From NCBI RefSeq assembly GCF_023266035.1, contig NZ_JAHFRY010000031.1, positions 1 through 34,709 of the forward strand: a stretch of DNA of 34,709 bases, given 5' to 3'. The notes beneath the pieces are model-generated. The model was not told the origin of the DNA and ran no database searches. It worked only from the letters and a program-made list of their open reading frames with translations. Shown in pieces: positions 1 to 7,931 of the stretch. A program made the translations under genes and the position numbers. Source of the stretch: Nevskia sp. (GTDB lineage Bacteria; Pseudomonadota; Gammaproteobacteria; Nevskiales; Nevskiaceae). How positions within the stretch are numbered: position 1 is the first letter of the stretch; every line of letters begins with the position of its first letter.

Positions 1-26
1 GCGGGTTCAACCGGTCAGCGCAACAC
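1..26. repeat. Left terminal inverted repeat of the IS30 element
   Basis: It begins GCGGGTTCAACCGGTCAGCG and is the exact reverse complement of 1200-1225 over 26 bases; identity stops at base 27. It may extend left of the window. Confidence 0.92.
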
Positions 27-1164
27 ATTGGTTGAAATGCTCCGCGGGTGAAAGATAGCGCAGTGTCTTCCTCGGGCGACGATTGAGCTTCAGCGCAATT
101 TCATTCAATTGTTCTTGCGTATACAGCCCGAGGTTCGTCTTCTTCGGAAAGTACTGTCGTAGTAATCGATTAGTGTTCTCGTTTGTTCCGCGTTGCCATG
201 GACTGCTTGGATCGCAGAAGTAAATCTTCATATCCGTTTCCATCGACAGCCGCGCGTGGGCCGCGAGTTCCGAGCCCCGGTCCCAGGTGAGTGACTGCCT
301 CAGCGCGAGCGGCAACGTCAGGATTTGATCGGCCAAAGCCCTCACCACTGACTGTGTGTCACGTGCGCCAACTTTGATCAGCATCGTGAACCTGGATTGA
401 CGCTCGACGAGCGTTGCGATGTGGGTATTTCCTGAGCCTGCTACCAGGTCACCCTCCCAATGCCCTGGCACTGCACGGTCTTCGATTTCTGGCGGGCGCT
501 CCGAGATCGAGACAGCGTCCTTGATCGAGCTGCGCATCGTGCCGAGATTGCCGTGCCGAGACTGGCGGAAGACACGCTTGGTTCTCAGGTGCTTCTGCAA
601 CTCCTTACGCAGCACACCGCGAGCTTGAATGTACAAAGTTCTGTAGATCGTCTCGTGGGAAACCTGCATGGCCGGTTCATCGGGATAGGTCCGTTTTAGC
701 CAGCCTGCGACCTGCTGGGGTGACCAGTCGTGAGCGAGCTTCAGGGCTACCGTATCGCGCAGGGAAGTGTTCTGTGCAAGCAAACAGGGCTTGGGTCGTT
801 TGGCGTCGTCCCAAGCCACCTCGTCAGCACGAGTCGCACGATACCTCCGTCGACCTCCGTGGCGGGACACCTCGCGACTGATGGTCGATGGCGCGCGTCC
901 CAGTTCGCGTGCGATGTCTCGAAGCGAGCGATCAGCTGCCAACCCGCGAGAGATGCACTCTCTATCGCCAAGCGTCAGCGCCAGCCTCGATCGTCTTCGG
1001 GTCGCTGGTCGGATTCCGCCATGCAGCCGAAGCACGCCGAAAATCGAAGCTGGGAACTTGCCCAGAACCCGCGCAATCTCGCTCTGGAACTCACCGCGCT
1101 GCCATCGATCCCACAGTTCGGTCTTCTGAGCGTCAGTGAGCCCAGGCCGCCCCAGCTTGACCAT
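7..1164 (-). CDS. IS30-family transposase
   Basis: DDE transposase of 385 aa that would catalyse cut/copy transposition of its own element. The N-terminal part (about residues 1-110) holds helix-turn-helix DNA-binding segments, including a stretch reading LRDIARELGRAPSTISREV that is typical of IS30. The catalytic acidic triad is visible as D239 (HWEGDLVAG), D295 (TWDRGSE) and E329 (RGTNENTNRL), with 33 residues between the second Asp and the Glu. The ATG at 1164 is preferred over an in-frame TTG three bases upstream because a strong GGAGGTGAT Shine-Dalgarno lies at good spacing before it. The reading frame is intact, so the element could be active. Confidence 0.95.
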   Translation of the reverse strand: MVKLGRPGLTDAQKTELWDRWQRGEFQSEIARVLGKFPASIFGVLRLHGGIRPATRRRSRLALTLGDRECISRGLAADRSLRDIARELGRAPSTISREVSRHGGRRRYRATRADEVAWDDAKRPKPCLLAQNTSLRDTVALKLAHDWSPQQVAGWLKRTYPDEPAMQVSHETIYRTLYIQARGVLRKELQKHLRTKRVFRQSRHGNLGTMRSSIKDAVSISERPPEIEDRAVPGHWEGDLVAGSGNTHIATLVERQSRFTMLIKVGARDTQSVVRALADQILTLPLALRQSLTWDRGSELAAHARLSMETDMKIYFCDPSSPWQRGTNENTNRLLRQYFPKKTNLGLYTQEQLNEIALKLNRRPRKTLRYLSPAEHFNQCVALTG

Positions 1165-1199
1165 CAATCACCTCCCTCGACAATTCGTCGAATCTTGAA

Positions 1200-1225
1200 G
1201 TGTTGCGCTGACCGGTTGAACCCGC
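1200..1225. repeat. Right terminal inverted repeat of the IS30 element
   Basis: It ends ...ACCGGTTGAACCCGC and is the exact reverse complement of bases 1-26. It lies upstream of the transposase start, so it probably also overlaps the transposase promoter region. Confidence 0.92.
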
Positions 1226-1769
1226 CCTGCAGCCGAGGCATTCTCGGTGAAGGCGAGCAGAGCGGTCCACGAAACAGTCAGTATCTGAGGGTGGGACTGC
1301 GCCGACATCAGCTTTACTCTCAAGCGGTCACGCGGGGAGGCGACCGTGAGATCGCTTTTCATTTGCAACGTGCCTGTTGATGACGGAGTGGCGTTCGGGG
1401 TTGAGCGTGACGGCGAGCACCGGCGACCAGTTTCGGGTTATGCCTGACCATCGCGGGGTTGTGGTCGCGGGCCTGTTTGTAGAAGCCATGACGCGTGGCC
1501 AGGATCGGACAGTCAGCCTCTCCACTGCAGCTTCCGCTTCTCGGCAAAGGCCTTGGATAATTCCTGAGGCCATCGCGGCGAATTACTATTTCACGAAACG
1601 TATCCGGCCGAGGCCTGTGCAGCAGATGCTCTTCACGATCGAAGCGCGAGGCGTTCAGGCTGGCCAGTCTGAAATCGCTCGCTCGCGCCGCAGATAGGCG
1701 TTCCTGCACATTGGCAACCGGACCGTAACAGGCGCGAATCTGTCGAAGGCGAATGCAACGCTGCTAGAT
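1226..1769. other. Intergenic region with no convincing gene
   Basis: Between the IS30 end and the stop of the hydrolase operon there are about 540 bp. Overlapping open frames of up to about 116 codons exist on both strands, but none has a recognisable domain, a clear ribosome-binding site or a composition like the neighbouring genes. It may be decayed sequence or the 3' flank of the operon. I see no clear terminator in it. Confidence 0.5.
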
Positions 1770-2711
1770 TCAGTGCGTGACGGAGACTTGGAATCTTGCG
1801 TGAAAAGCGAGGTAGTCCAACGCGGTCTCCACGGGCGCTTCGAGCATCGGCACATGTCCAATGCCGCGCAGAATGGTATGGCTGGCCTGTGGCAGGAGCC
1901 GGCATTGCACCGCCACGCAGTCCACGTTAATCAGACGGTCCTCGTCGCCCCATAGAATGTGCGTCGGCGTCTGCAGCCCCACCAGCACGTCTTCCAGGTG
2001 GGGCGAGTGTTCGATGATGTCCACAAACTGTTTGAGCCGCAGCTCGCGGGCTACAAGGGCGCGACGGCCGAGCACGTCGAGTACTGCGCCGGGGAAATAG
2101 GGAGGCTTGGACATCACCATGCGCAGCAGACTGCGAAACTGTTCCAGCGTGGCCGGGATCAGCGGATTTTCGCCGCCGGATTCCAGGTTCTTGAGCAGTT
2201 CGCTGGGCGTGGCGCTGAAGGCACCGGCGTTGTTGATCAGCCACAGGCTGGCGGTGTTGGTAGGGTAGGTCGCGGCGTACAGCGCCGCGATGTAGCCGCC
2301 CATGGAATTTCCCGCGAGATGCGCGCGGGTCACACCCAGCGAGGCGAGGAAGGCATGTAGACGTTCCACTTCGTCCTGCACGCGGTAGCGCGCGCCCAGC
2401 GGTGCGTCGCTTTCGCCGTAGCCAGGCAGGTCCGGTGCAATGATGCGGAAGCGGCCGCGCAGTTGCCGCGCGAGGCGATTCCAGTTGTCCTTGTCGGCGC
2501 CGAACCCGTGCACCAGCACCAGCGGCTCACCGCTGCCGCCGCTGTCCAGATAGGCCCAGTTGAAATCCCCAACCCGGCGTTCGTGACGGCGCAGGCTGGC
2601 GCGCGAGCGCTCTGCCTGCACGGCTAGGTGCACCAGCCTCTCGGGCGCGAGCCAGTAGACCAGCATCAGGACCGCAATCAGGGTTAGCAGGATCAGCAGC
2701 AGGGTTTGCAC
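1770..2711 (-). CDS. Membrane-anchored alpha/beta hydrolase (ABHD6-like)
   Basis: A 313-aa serine hydrolase predicted to split an ester or thioester. A hydrophobic segment at about residues 3-22 with few charges looks like an uncleaved signal anchor, placing the catalytic domain outside the cytoplasm or on the membrane surface. The alpha/beta-hydrolase features are in order: oxyanion HGFGAD (69-73), nucleophile S136 in GNSMGG, D258 in WGDEDRL, and H286 in GIGHVPM. The anchor-plus-domain layout resembles monoacylglycerol-lipase-type ABHD6 proteins. It is the last gene of the minus-strand operon, 30 bp after the acyl-CoA ligase stop. The start is GTG with a GGAG about 9 bases upstream. Substrate unknown; release of a free acid from an ester for the adjacent ligase is an inference. 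Confidence 0.85.
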   Translation of the reverse strand: MQTLLLILLTLIAVLMLVYWLAPERLVHLAVQAERSRASLRRHERRVGDFNWAYLDSGGSGEPLVLVHGFGADKDNWNRLARQLRGRFRIIAPDLPGYGESDAPLGARYRVQDEVERLHAFLASLGVTRAHLAGNSMGGYIAALYAATYPTNTASLWLINNAGAFSATPSELLKNLESGGENPLIPATLEQFRSLLRMVMSKPPYFPGAVLDVLGRRALVARELRLKQFVDIIEHSPHLEDVLVGLQTPTHILWGDEDRLINVDCVAVQCRLLPQASHTILRGIGHVPMLEAPVETALDYLAFHARFQVSVTH

Positions 2712-2741
2712 GGCGGACTCCGGAATTTGCGGGACGATGCT

Positions 2742-4355
2742 TCAGGCGCTGTCAGTGGAAGATGCGGTGTACAGGTCGCGGTACTGGTCGCGCAGCGGAT
2801 GCTTCTGCACCTTGCCGGTCGCGGTCATTGGTAGTGCGGTGAGTATGCGGATCGCTTTGGGCACCTCGAAGCCGCCGAGGTGTTCCTTGCAGTGGCGGAT
2901 CAGTTCGGCCTCGTCGGTCTTGGTGCCGGGCTTGAGCACGACGAAGGCAGTGATCGCCTCGATCCAGCGCGGATGCGGCAGCCCTACGACGACGGCATTG
3001 CCGACGGCGGCGTGGCGCAGCAGCGCGGACTCGACCTTGATCGAGGGCACGTTCTCGCCGCCGGTCTTGATCATGTCCTTCTTGCGGTCCTTGAACATCA
3101 GCAGACCGTCATCCCACATGCCCAGATCGCCGGTGTGGTGCCAACCGAAGGTGCGCGCCTCGGCGGTGGCCTCCGGGTTCTTGTAGTAGCCCTCCATCAC
3201 GTTCGGGCCGCGATGCACGATTTCGCCGATTTCGCCTGGACCGAGGATACGACCCGCGTCGTCCATGATGGCGGTGTCGTTGAGGATGGAGGTGACGCCC
3301 CAGTACGGGCCGAAGCGGCGCAGTTGTTCTTCGGGCCGGAACATCACGGTCATCGGGTACATCTCGGTCTGGCCCGAGCCCAGGGTGAAGTTGGGGCAGA
3401 ACTCGCTGATCAGGCGACGCAGCAGGTTTTCGGCCATCGGCGCCATTGCATAGAAGCACAGGCGCAGGCTGGACAGGTCGCGTGACGGCCGCGAGGGATG
3501 ATCCAGCATCGCCTGGTACATCAGCGGCAGGGCGAAGATGAAGGTCATGTGTTCGCGCTCGATGTCTGTGAGCAGGCGATCGGCGTCGAAGCCGCGATGC
3601 AGGATCGCGGTGGCACCCACCACCATGAACGTGAACAGGAAGGTGTGCTGTGCGCAGTGGAACAAGGGCATCATCGCGTTGCCGATGTCCTCGCGCCGCA
3701 AGCCCATCTCCATCGCGTTGGCCAGCGCCGCCATCACCACCGCCTGGTGCGTCTGCATCACGCCCTTGGGCCGGCCGGTGGTGCCGCTGGTGTACATGAT
3801 CTGCGACACGTCGCGGTCGTGGATCTCGACGTCCGGCTCGTTCGCTGGCTGCGCGTCCAGCGCGGCGTTGAAGGCGCGCAACGCACCCGCAGCGGGCCCC
3901 TCGATGACCAGTCCGCAGCCGGGTTGGGTTTCCAGCAGCATGCGCAATTCCGGCCGCAGCAGCTGGGCGGAATCCACGATCGCGTAGCGCGCCTCGGCGT
4001 GTTCGACGATATAGCGCACATCGTCCAGCCCCAGGCTGGTGTTGATCGGCACCCAGATCAGCCCCGCACGCTGGATGCCGAAGAAGGCCACCACGAAATC
4101 CAGCGAGTTGTTGCACAGCGTGACGACGCGCTCGCCCGGCAGCAGGCCGTCGGCGATCAGGGCGTTGGCGCAGCGGCTGACGCGCGCATCGAGTTGTCCG
4201 TAGGACAGCCGCACCTCGCCGTCCACCAGCACCGTCTTGTCCGGATCGCGTTGCGCGGCGCGACGCAGGAAGTCGCCGATGCTCACGCGGCTGATGGCAC
4301 CGGGAGCTGGCACGCCGAGCGCAACGAGCGAAGAGGTTTTTCGATTCGGGTTCAT
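2742..4355 (-). CDS. AMP-forming acyl-CoA synthetase (ligase)
   Basis: This 537-aa protein belongs to the adenylate-forming ANL superfamily and should activate a carboxylic acid with ATP and CoA. The P-loop-like motif YTSGTTGRPKG is at 188-198, the hinge/ATP motif HHTGDLGMWDDG follows in the C-terminal third, then KTGGENVPS, and the catalytic lysine is K515 in TATGKVQKH. Length and motifs suit medium/long-chain or cyclic acid ligases (FadD/AtuH-like); the exact acid cannot be read. The ATG has a GGAG about 8 bases upstream. It lies between the transglutaminase-like gene (54 bp upstream) and the hydrolase. It is the only ligase in the window, so it is the likely entry step for the operon's substrate. 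Confidence 0.93.
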   Translation of the reverse strand: MNPNRKTSSLVALGVPAPGAISRVSIGDFLRRAAQRDPDKTVLVDGEVRLSYGQLDARVSRCANALIADGLLPGERVVTLCNNSLDFVVAFFGIQRAGLIWVPINTSLGLDDVRYIVEHAEARYAIVDSAQLLRPELRMLLETQPGCGLVIEGPAAGALRAFNAALDAQPANEPDVEIHDRDVSQIMYTSGTTGRPKGVMQTHQAVVMAALANAMEMGLRREDIGNAMMPLFHCAQHTFLFTFMVVGATAILHRGFDADRLLTDIEREHMTFIFALPLMYQAMLDHPSRPSRDLSSLRLCFYAMAPMAENLLRRLISEFCPNFTLGSGQTEMYPMTVMFRPEEQLRRFGPYWGVTSILNDTAIMDDAGRILGPGEIGEIVHRGPNVMEGYYKNPEATAEARTFGWHHTGDLGMWDDGLLMFKDRKKDMIKTGGENVPSIKVESALLRHAAVGNAVVVGLPHPRWIEAITAFVVLKPGTKTDEAELIRHCKEHLGGFEVPKAIRILTALPMTATGKVQKHPLRDQYRDLYTASSTDSA

Positions 4356-4409
4356 CAGGATTCTCCGCCGCTGAGTGATTCGCTTGGCGCGACTAGGACC
4401 TCGCAGGGC

Positions 4410-5099
4410 TCAGGCTGCGGACAAGTCGCTGACGACTTCCTGCTCGAAGTTCGCAGCCGCACTCTGCTGCCCCCAGGTCGCCATCTTCGGGTAGAACTTT
4501 TCCCAGGACGCGAGGATTTCCGCTACCGGTACGTCGGGCCGGCTGCCGTGATCGCGCAAGTATTCCATGTGCTTGCGGCCCGATTGGTCGAGTGGGTGGA
4601 ACAGCGAGTCGGTCTGGCCGTCGAACTCCAGCGGCCGCACGCCGGCCTTGTCGCACAGGGAGCGGTTGAATGCAGGCGTGGCCTTGACCCAGCGCCCTTC
4701 GATCCACAACTCGGTGTAACCGTGGTAGACGAACTCGTCGGAGTCCATCAGCTCGCGCAGGCGCGGACTGGTCAGATGGTTTTTCACGTCGGCGAAGCCC
4801 ACGCGCGCTGGAATGCCCGCAGCTCGCGCGGTCGCCGCCAGCAGCGCCGCCTTCGAGATGCAGAAGCCGCTGCCGGTCTCGACCACGACGCTGGCGGTGA
4901 AACAGCGACCGACGGCCTGGATGGCGTAAGGGTCGTAGCGGAATCCGTCGCGCACGACGTAGTACAACGCCACTGCCTGTTCGCGCACGGTGCCGAAGCC
5001 ATGCGTAGTCTGCTGCGCCAGCGCCCGTACGGCGGGATGATCCGAGTCCACATGCGGCCCTGCTTGCCGATAGAAGTGCAGCTCCTCGGGAGTGGTCAT
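4410..5099 (-). CDS. Transglutaminase-like cysteine protein
   Basis: A 229-aa protein of the transglutaminase-like (papain-fold) superfamily. With the ATG start, the likely nucleophile is C80 in GSGFCISKAALL and the partner histidine is H126 in VYHGYTELWIEGRW. The usual third residue, normally Asp in a DPT-like motif, falls in KATPAFN, so N145 is the best candidate. The following helix AATARAAGIPARVG is typical of the fold. The ATG overlaps the stop of the upstream SDR in an ATGA, implying translational coupling; a GTG three codons earlier is less likely. No signal peptide is evident, so it is probably cytoplasmic. Such proteins may be amidases, proteases or acyltransferases; its role in a CoA-thioester operon is unknown. 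Confidence 0.8.
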   Translation of the reverse strand: MTTPEELHFYRQAGPHVDSDHPAVRALAQQTTHGFGTVREQAVALYYVVRDGFRYDPYAIQAVGRCFTASVVVETGSGFCISKAALLAATARAAGIPARVGFADVKNHLTSPRLRELMDSDEFVYHGYTELWIEGRWVKATPAFNRSLCDKAGVRPLEFDGQTDSLFHPLDQSGRKHMEYLRDHGSRPDVPVAEILASWEKFYPKMATWGQQSAAANFEQEVVSDLSAA

Positions 5100-5956
5100 G
5101 ACAGGCACTTGGGCATCACCGACAGCGGAAAGCCATCGAAGGGCTGCGAGCGGTCGCTAGGGGCCGGCTCCCAGGTGTGTCGTGCATTGGGCACTCCACC
5201 GTCCACACGGATGCAGCTGCCGGTGATGAACGCTGCGCCGGGCGACAGCAGGAAGGCGATGGCGGCCGAGACCTCGGCCTCGTTGCCGAAACGGCCCAGC
5301 GGCACCTTGTCCTTGTAGCCGCGCAGTTTGGCCTGCATGTCGGCATCGTAGGTATCGAAGCCGCTGGAGGCGATCCAGCCCGGCGCCACCGCGTTGACGC
5401 GCACTGCCGACTGTCCCCATTCGCAGGCCGCGCTCTCGGTGAAGTTGAGCATGCCCGCGCGCGCCGCACCGGTATGCGCCATGGTCGGCATGCCGCCCCA
5501 GATGTCGGCGATGATGTTGACAATGCTGCCGCCGTGCGCGGCCATCCACTGGTTGTAGGCTTCCTTCGCCACGATGAAGCCGCCGGTGAGGTTGTTGCGG
5601 ATCACCGCTTCCCAGCCCTTCACCGAAAGATCCTTGACCGGCGAGGGATACTGACCGCCAGCGTTGTTGACCAGCGCGTGGATCGCGCCGTGCTGGCGGA
5701 TCACGTCGGCGATCATCTGCTTGACCGTTGTCTCCTCGCGGATATCGCAGACATGGCAGCTCACCTTGCCGCCGCGTGCTTCGATCTCGGCTTTCACGGC
5801 CTCCAGCTTGTCGATCTTGCGGCCGACGATGGCGACGGTGGCGCCGAGGCTGGCCAGCTCATGCGCGGTGCAGCGGCCGATGCCGCTGCCGCCGCCGGTG
5901 ACGATGTGGGTTTCGCCCTTGAACAGGTCGGGCTTGAACACGGAACGGTATTTCAT
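5096..5956 (-). CDS. SDR, PECR/DECR-type enoyl-CoA reductase-like
   Basis: A 286-aa short-chain dehydrogenase/reductase. The nucleotide-binding motif TGGGSGIG is at 20-27 and NNAG at 97-100. Instead of the normal YxxxK active site it has MAHTGAARAGML (about 159-170), with Thr162 and Arg166 where Tyr and Lys normally sit. This stretch and the later FLLSPGAAFITG closely recall peroxisomal trans-2-enoyl-CoA reductase (PECR), which in mammals reduces phytenoyl-CoA; related bacterial SDRs occur in citronellol (atu) clusters. This is recognition from memory, not a search. The likely role is NAD(P)H-dependent reduction of an enoyl- or dienoyl-CoA. It overlaps the transglutaminase-like gene by 4 bp and follows the thioesterase by about 43 bp. 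Confidence 0.85.
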   Translation of the reverse strand: MKYRSVFKPDLFKGETHIVTGGGSGIGRCTAHELASLGATVAIVGRKIDKLEAVKAEIEARGGKVSCHVCDIREETTVKQMIADVIRQHGAIHALVNNAGGQYPSPVKDLSVKGWEAVIRNNLTGGFIVAKEAYNQWMAAHGGSIVNIIADIWGGMPTMAHTGAARAGMLNFTESAACEWGQSAVRVNAVAPGWIASSGFDTYDADMQAKLRGYKDKVPLGRFGNEAEVSAAIAFLLSPGAAFITGSCIRVDGGVPNARHTWEPAPSDRSQPFDGFPLSVMPKCLS

Positions 5957-5999
5957 GATGTCTCCGGAAGGGCTTTTTTCGGGTGGTTGCGCGCAAGGC

Positions 6000-6431
6000 T
6001 CAGCGCATCAGCAGGTTCAGGGTGGCGACGACGACCGGCTTGTCCGGCGTGGTCTGCCAGGCTTCGATTCTCAGGTTGCTGACGCGCTTGCCCAGCTTGA
6101 CCATGTAGACGTTGGCATAAGTGTCCTGGGGTCGGCAGGACAGCAGGTAGTCGATGCTGAAATTGATGGTCTTGGGAATGGACGGCGCGTCCGTGCTCCA
6201 CAGCATGTGGAGGATGCCAGCGCATTCCAGAAATCCGCCAATGGCGCCGCCATGCAGGGCCGGTACCAACGGGTTGCCGATCAGGCTCGGCTCGTAGGGC
6301 AGCACGCTGGTGAAGGACTCCCCGCGCACATCGACGCGCAGCTTGAGCATGCGGGCAAAGGGAATGGCCTGAGGAAGGCGGCTCCAGTCGCCATGCCGGC
6401 GAATGTCGGCGACCGTCTGGGCGAGGCTCAT
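6000..6431 (-). CDS. Hot-dog fold acyl-CoA thioesterase (second of a pair)
   Basis: This 143-aa PaaI-type hot-dog protein should hydrolyse or bind an acyl-CoA. The family motif appears as LHGGAIGGFLECAG, with H60 and E69 where many PaaI-like proteins have Asp. The start ATG overlaps the stop of the upstream thioesterase in an ATGA, so the two are translationally coupled. The two adjacent proteins are diverged paralogues and could form a mixed hot-dog oligomer (inference). The likely job is to release CoA from dead-end acyl-CoAs produced by the pathway. Confidence 0.85.
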   Translation of the reverse strand: MSLAQTVADIRRHGDWSRLPQAIPFARMLKLRVDVRGESFTSVLPYEPSLIGNPLVPALHGGAIGGFLECAGILHMLWSTDAPSIPKTINFSIDYLLSCRPQDTYANVYMVKLGKRVSNLRIEAWQTTPDKPVVVATLNLLMR

Positions 6432-6886
6432 GCCGACTTCCCCTGCTCTCCGAACGACCGCTGGCCGGCGGTGAACATGAACACGCCGACGCAGGAGGCG
6501 AAGGGGTCGCTGGCGTCCTCCTCGTAACTGCAGCCGCGCACGAAAGCCAGTTCCGGTGTGACCTTGTAGCAGAGTGCCCGCGTATAGACCTTCGCGCCGG
6601 GCCTGGCCGGACGCAGGTAGTCTATGCGCAGGTCGAGTGTGGCCATGGGCTGGAACTGCTGGATGCGGAAGAACACCGCGAAACCGAAGGCGGTGTCGAT
6701 CAATGCAGTCACGGCGCCGCCGTGCAGCACTCCGCTGTCGGGGTCGCCGACCAGTTCCGGGCTATAGGGCAGGGCCAGGACGCAGCCGCCGTCCTCGGCC
6801 GATATCGCCTCAATACCCATGCGGCCGGTGTAAGGGGACACGCTTAGAAAGTGTGACCAGGCGCTGGCACCGTGAGAAGTTTGCAT
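6428..6886 (-). CDS. Hot-dog fold PaaI-type thioesterase (first of a pair)
   Basis: A 152-aa hot-dog protein with the PaaI signature GDPDSGVLHGGAVTALIDTA, giving H55 and D64 as likely active-site residues. The frame stays open upstream to 6973, but those codons overlap the metallo-hydrolase gene. The ATG at 6886 lies 4 bp after that gene's stop and gives the expected family length, so I chose it. No strong Shine-Dalgarno is seen, which fits translational coupling. It overlaps the following thioesterase by 4 bp. Confidence 0.85.
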   Translation of the reverse strand: MQTSHGASAWSHFLSVSPYTGRMGIEAISAEDGGCVLALPYSPELVGDPDSGVLHGGAVTALIDTAFGFAVFFRIQQFQPMATLDLRIDYLRPARPGAKVYTRALCYKVTPELAFVRGCSYEEDASDPFASCVGVFMFTAGQRSFGEQGKSA

Positions 6887-6890
6887 GGAA

Positions 6891-7931
6891 TCAGGCAAGG
6901 TGCAGGCTGGCAGGCAGCGCGCCGGTGGATGAAACGGTGTGAGGTAGTGGATACCAGCGCGCGTCGGCGTCACACCTGACCTCGGCCTGCTCCTGCAGGT
7001 ACTGAAGGTGAGCCAGCGATTCCGTCAGCGCGAGGAAGCGGTCGAGTACGTCGCGACGCCGGCCATACACGGCTGTGGCGACGTCCATGCCCTTCATGCC
7101 CGGCAGCAGGCGTGCGCGGAACTTCTCCAGTGCGCGCTCGTGATGATGGATCAGCCCGCGCGCGCGGGCCACGCCACCGGCATAGACCTCGTGATGCGCC
7201 GGCAGCACACAGCGCAAATCCAGCGCTGCCGTCTGTTCGAGGCTCGCGAGGTAATGGCGTAGCGGATGGCGGTCGCCCCAGGGCAGCAGGCTGAGATTGG
7301 GCGTGATGCGTTCCAGCAACTGGTCGCCGGTCAGCAGCAGGCCAGCCTGCGGTTCGTGCAGGCAGAACTGCGCCACGCTGTGACCGCCCTGCACCAGCAC
7401 CTGGAACCGGTAGCGGCCGACGTGCAGCACTTCGCCGTGTTCGAGCGACTGCGACTGGAAGCCTGTGTCGCAGGCCATGAAGCGGCGCAGCAGGTCGCTG
7501 GCGATGGTGCTCGCGTCGTCCGCAGGCATGCCGTGATGCTCGAAGTAGTGGCGGCAGGCGTCCATCGCCTTCGGTGTAGGCAGCGCGGTCTGTTCGGCCG
7601 AGTGGCGTTCTTCCGGACGCAGATACACGACGGCACCGGTGCGCTCGCGCAGCCAGCGCGCGAGACCCAGATGATCCGGATGATGGTGAGACACGACGAT
7701 GCGTGTCAATCCGCCCGCCAGCGGTCCGGCCAGCAGGCGCTCCCAGCAGGCGCGCGCGTGGGCGGTATCGACCCCGGTGTCGAACAGTAGCCAGCCTGCA
7801 CCGTCGCGTACGAGATACAGGTTGACGTGATCGATGCCCTCGTCCATCGGCAGGCGCAGCCGCAAGATATCCGGCGCGACCTCGATGAGGTCGTCCGGCA
7901 CCACGGCGGTCTCGGCGGTCGTCGCGTTCAA
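6891..7931 (-). CDS. Metallo-beta-lactamase-fold hydrolase
   Basis: A protein of about 346 aa with the metal-binding signature HxHxDH visible as SHHHPDHLG (H82, H84, D86, H87 from the TTG start). Further ligands are likely in QGGHSVAQF, TGDQLLE and LPAHHEVY. The overall layout resembles LACTB2/glyoxalase-II-like hydrolases with a C-terminal helical domain. The start is uncertain: TTG at 7931 overlaps the ACAD stop (TTGA), while GTG codons at 7904 and 7901 give slightly shorter products. In-frame sequence upstream of this lies within the ACAD gene and is not part of it. In this setting a thioester or lactone hydrolase role is plausible, but the substrate is not evident. Confidence 0.85.
   Translation of the reverse strand: MNATTAETAVVPDDLIEVAPDILRLRLPMDEGIDHVNLYLVRDGAGWLLFDTGVDTAHARACWERLLAGPLAGGLTRIVVSHHHPDHLGLARWLRERTGAVVYLRPEERHSAEQTALPTPKAMDACRHYFEHHGMPADDASTIASDLLRRFMACDTGFQSQSLEHGEVLHVGRYRFQVLVQGGHSVAQFCLHEPQAGLLLTGDQLLERITPNLSLLPWGDRHPLRHYLASLEQTAALDLRCVLPAHHEVYAGGVARARGLIHHHERALEKFRARLLPGMKGMDVATAVYGRRRDVLDRFLALTESLAHLQYLQEQAEVRCDADARWYPLPHTVSSTGALPASLHLA

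Larger units (their letters stand above)
1..1225 (-). mobile_element. IS30-family insertion sequence
   Basis: The element is bounded by perfect 26-bp inverted repeats at 1-26 and 1200-1225 and contains one transposase gene that fills nearly all the space between them. Its length of about 1.2 kb suits IS30. The left repeat begins at the first base of the window, so its outer limit and the flanking target duplication cannot be checked. The transposase stop codon lies inside the left repeat. It sits beyond the distal end of the catabolic operon with about 540 bp of non-coding DNA between, so it does not appear to interrupt any recognised gene. Confidence 0.9.

Noticed and set aside
1328-1709. 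Small open frames after the IS30 element
   Set aside because: Several overlap on both strands without domain, ribosome-binding site or codon bias; I could not recognise a transposase remnant.
2683-2687. GTTAG half-site inside the alpha/beta hydrolase gene
   Set aside because: Only one arm is present and it lies within coding sequence, not near a promoter.
3498-5318. 606-codon plus-strand open frame
   Set aside because: It lies opposite the ligase, transglutaminase-like and SDR genes; it is rich in His/Arg/Ala/Val/Gln with no domain, as expected for antisense frames in G+C-rich DNA.
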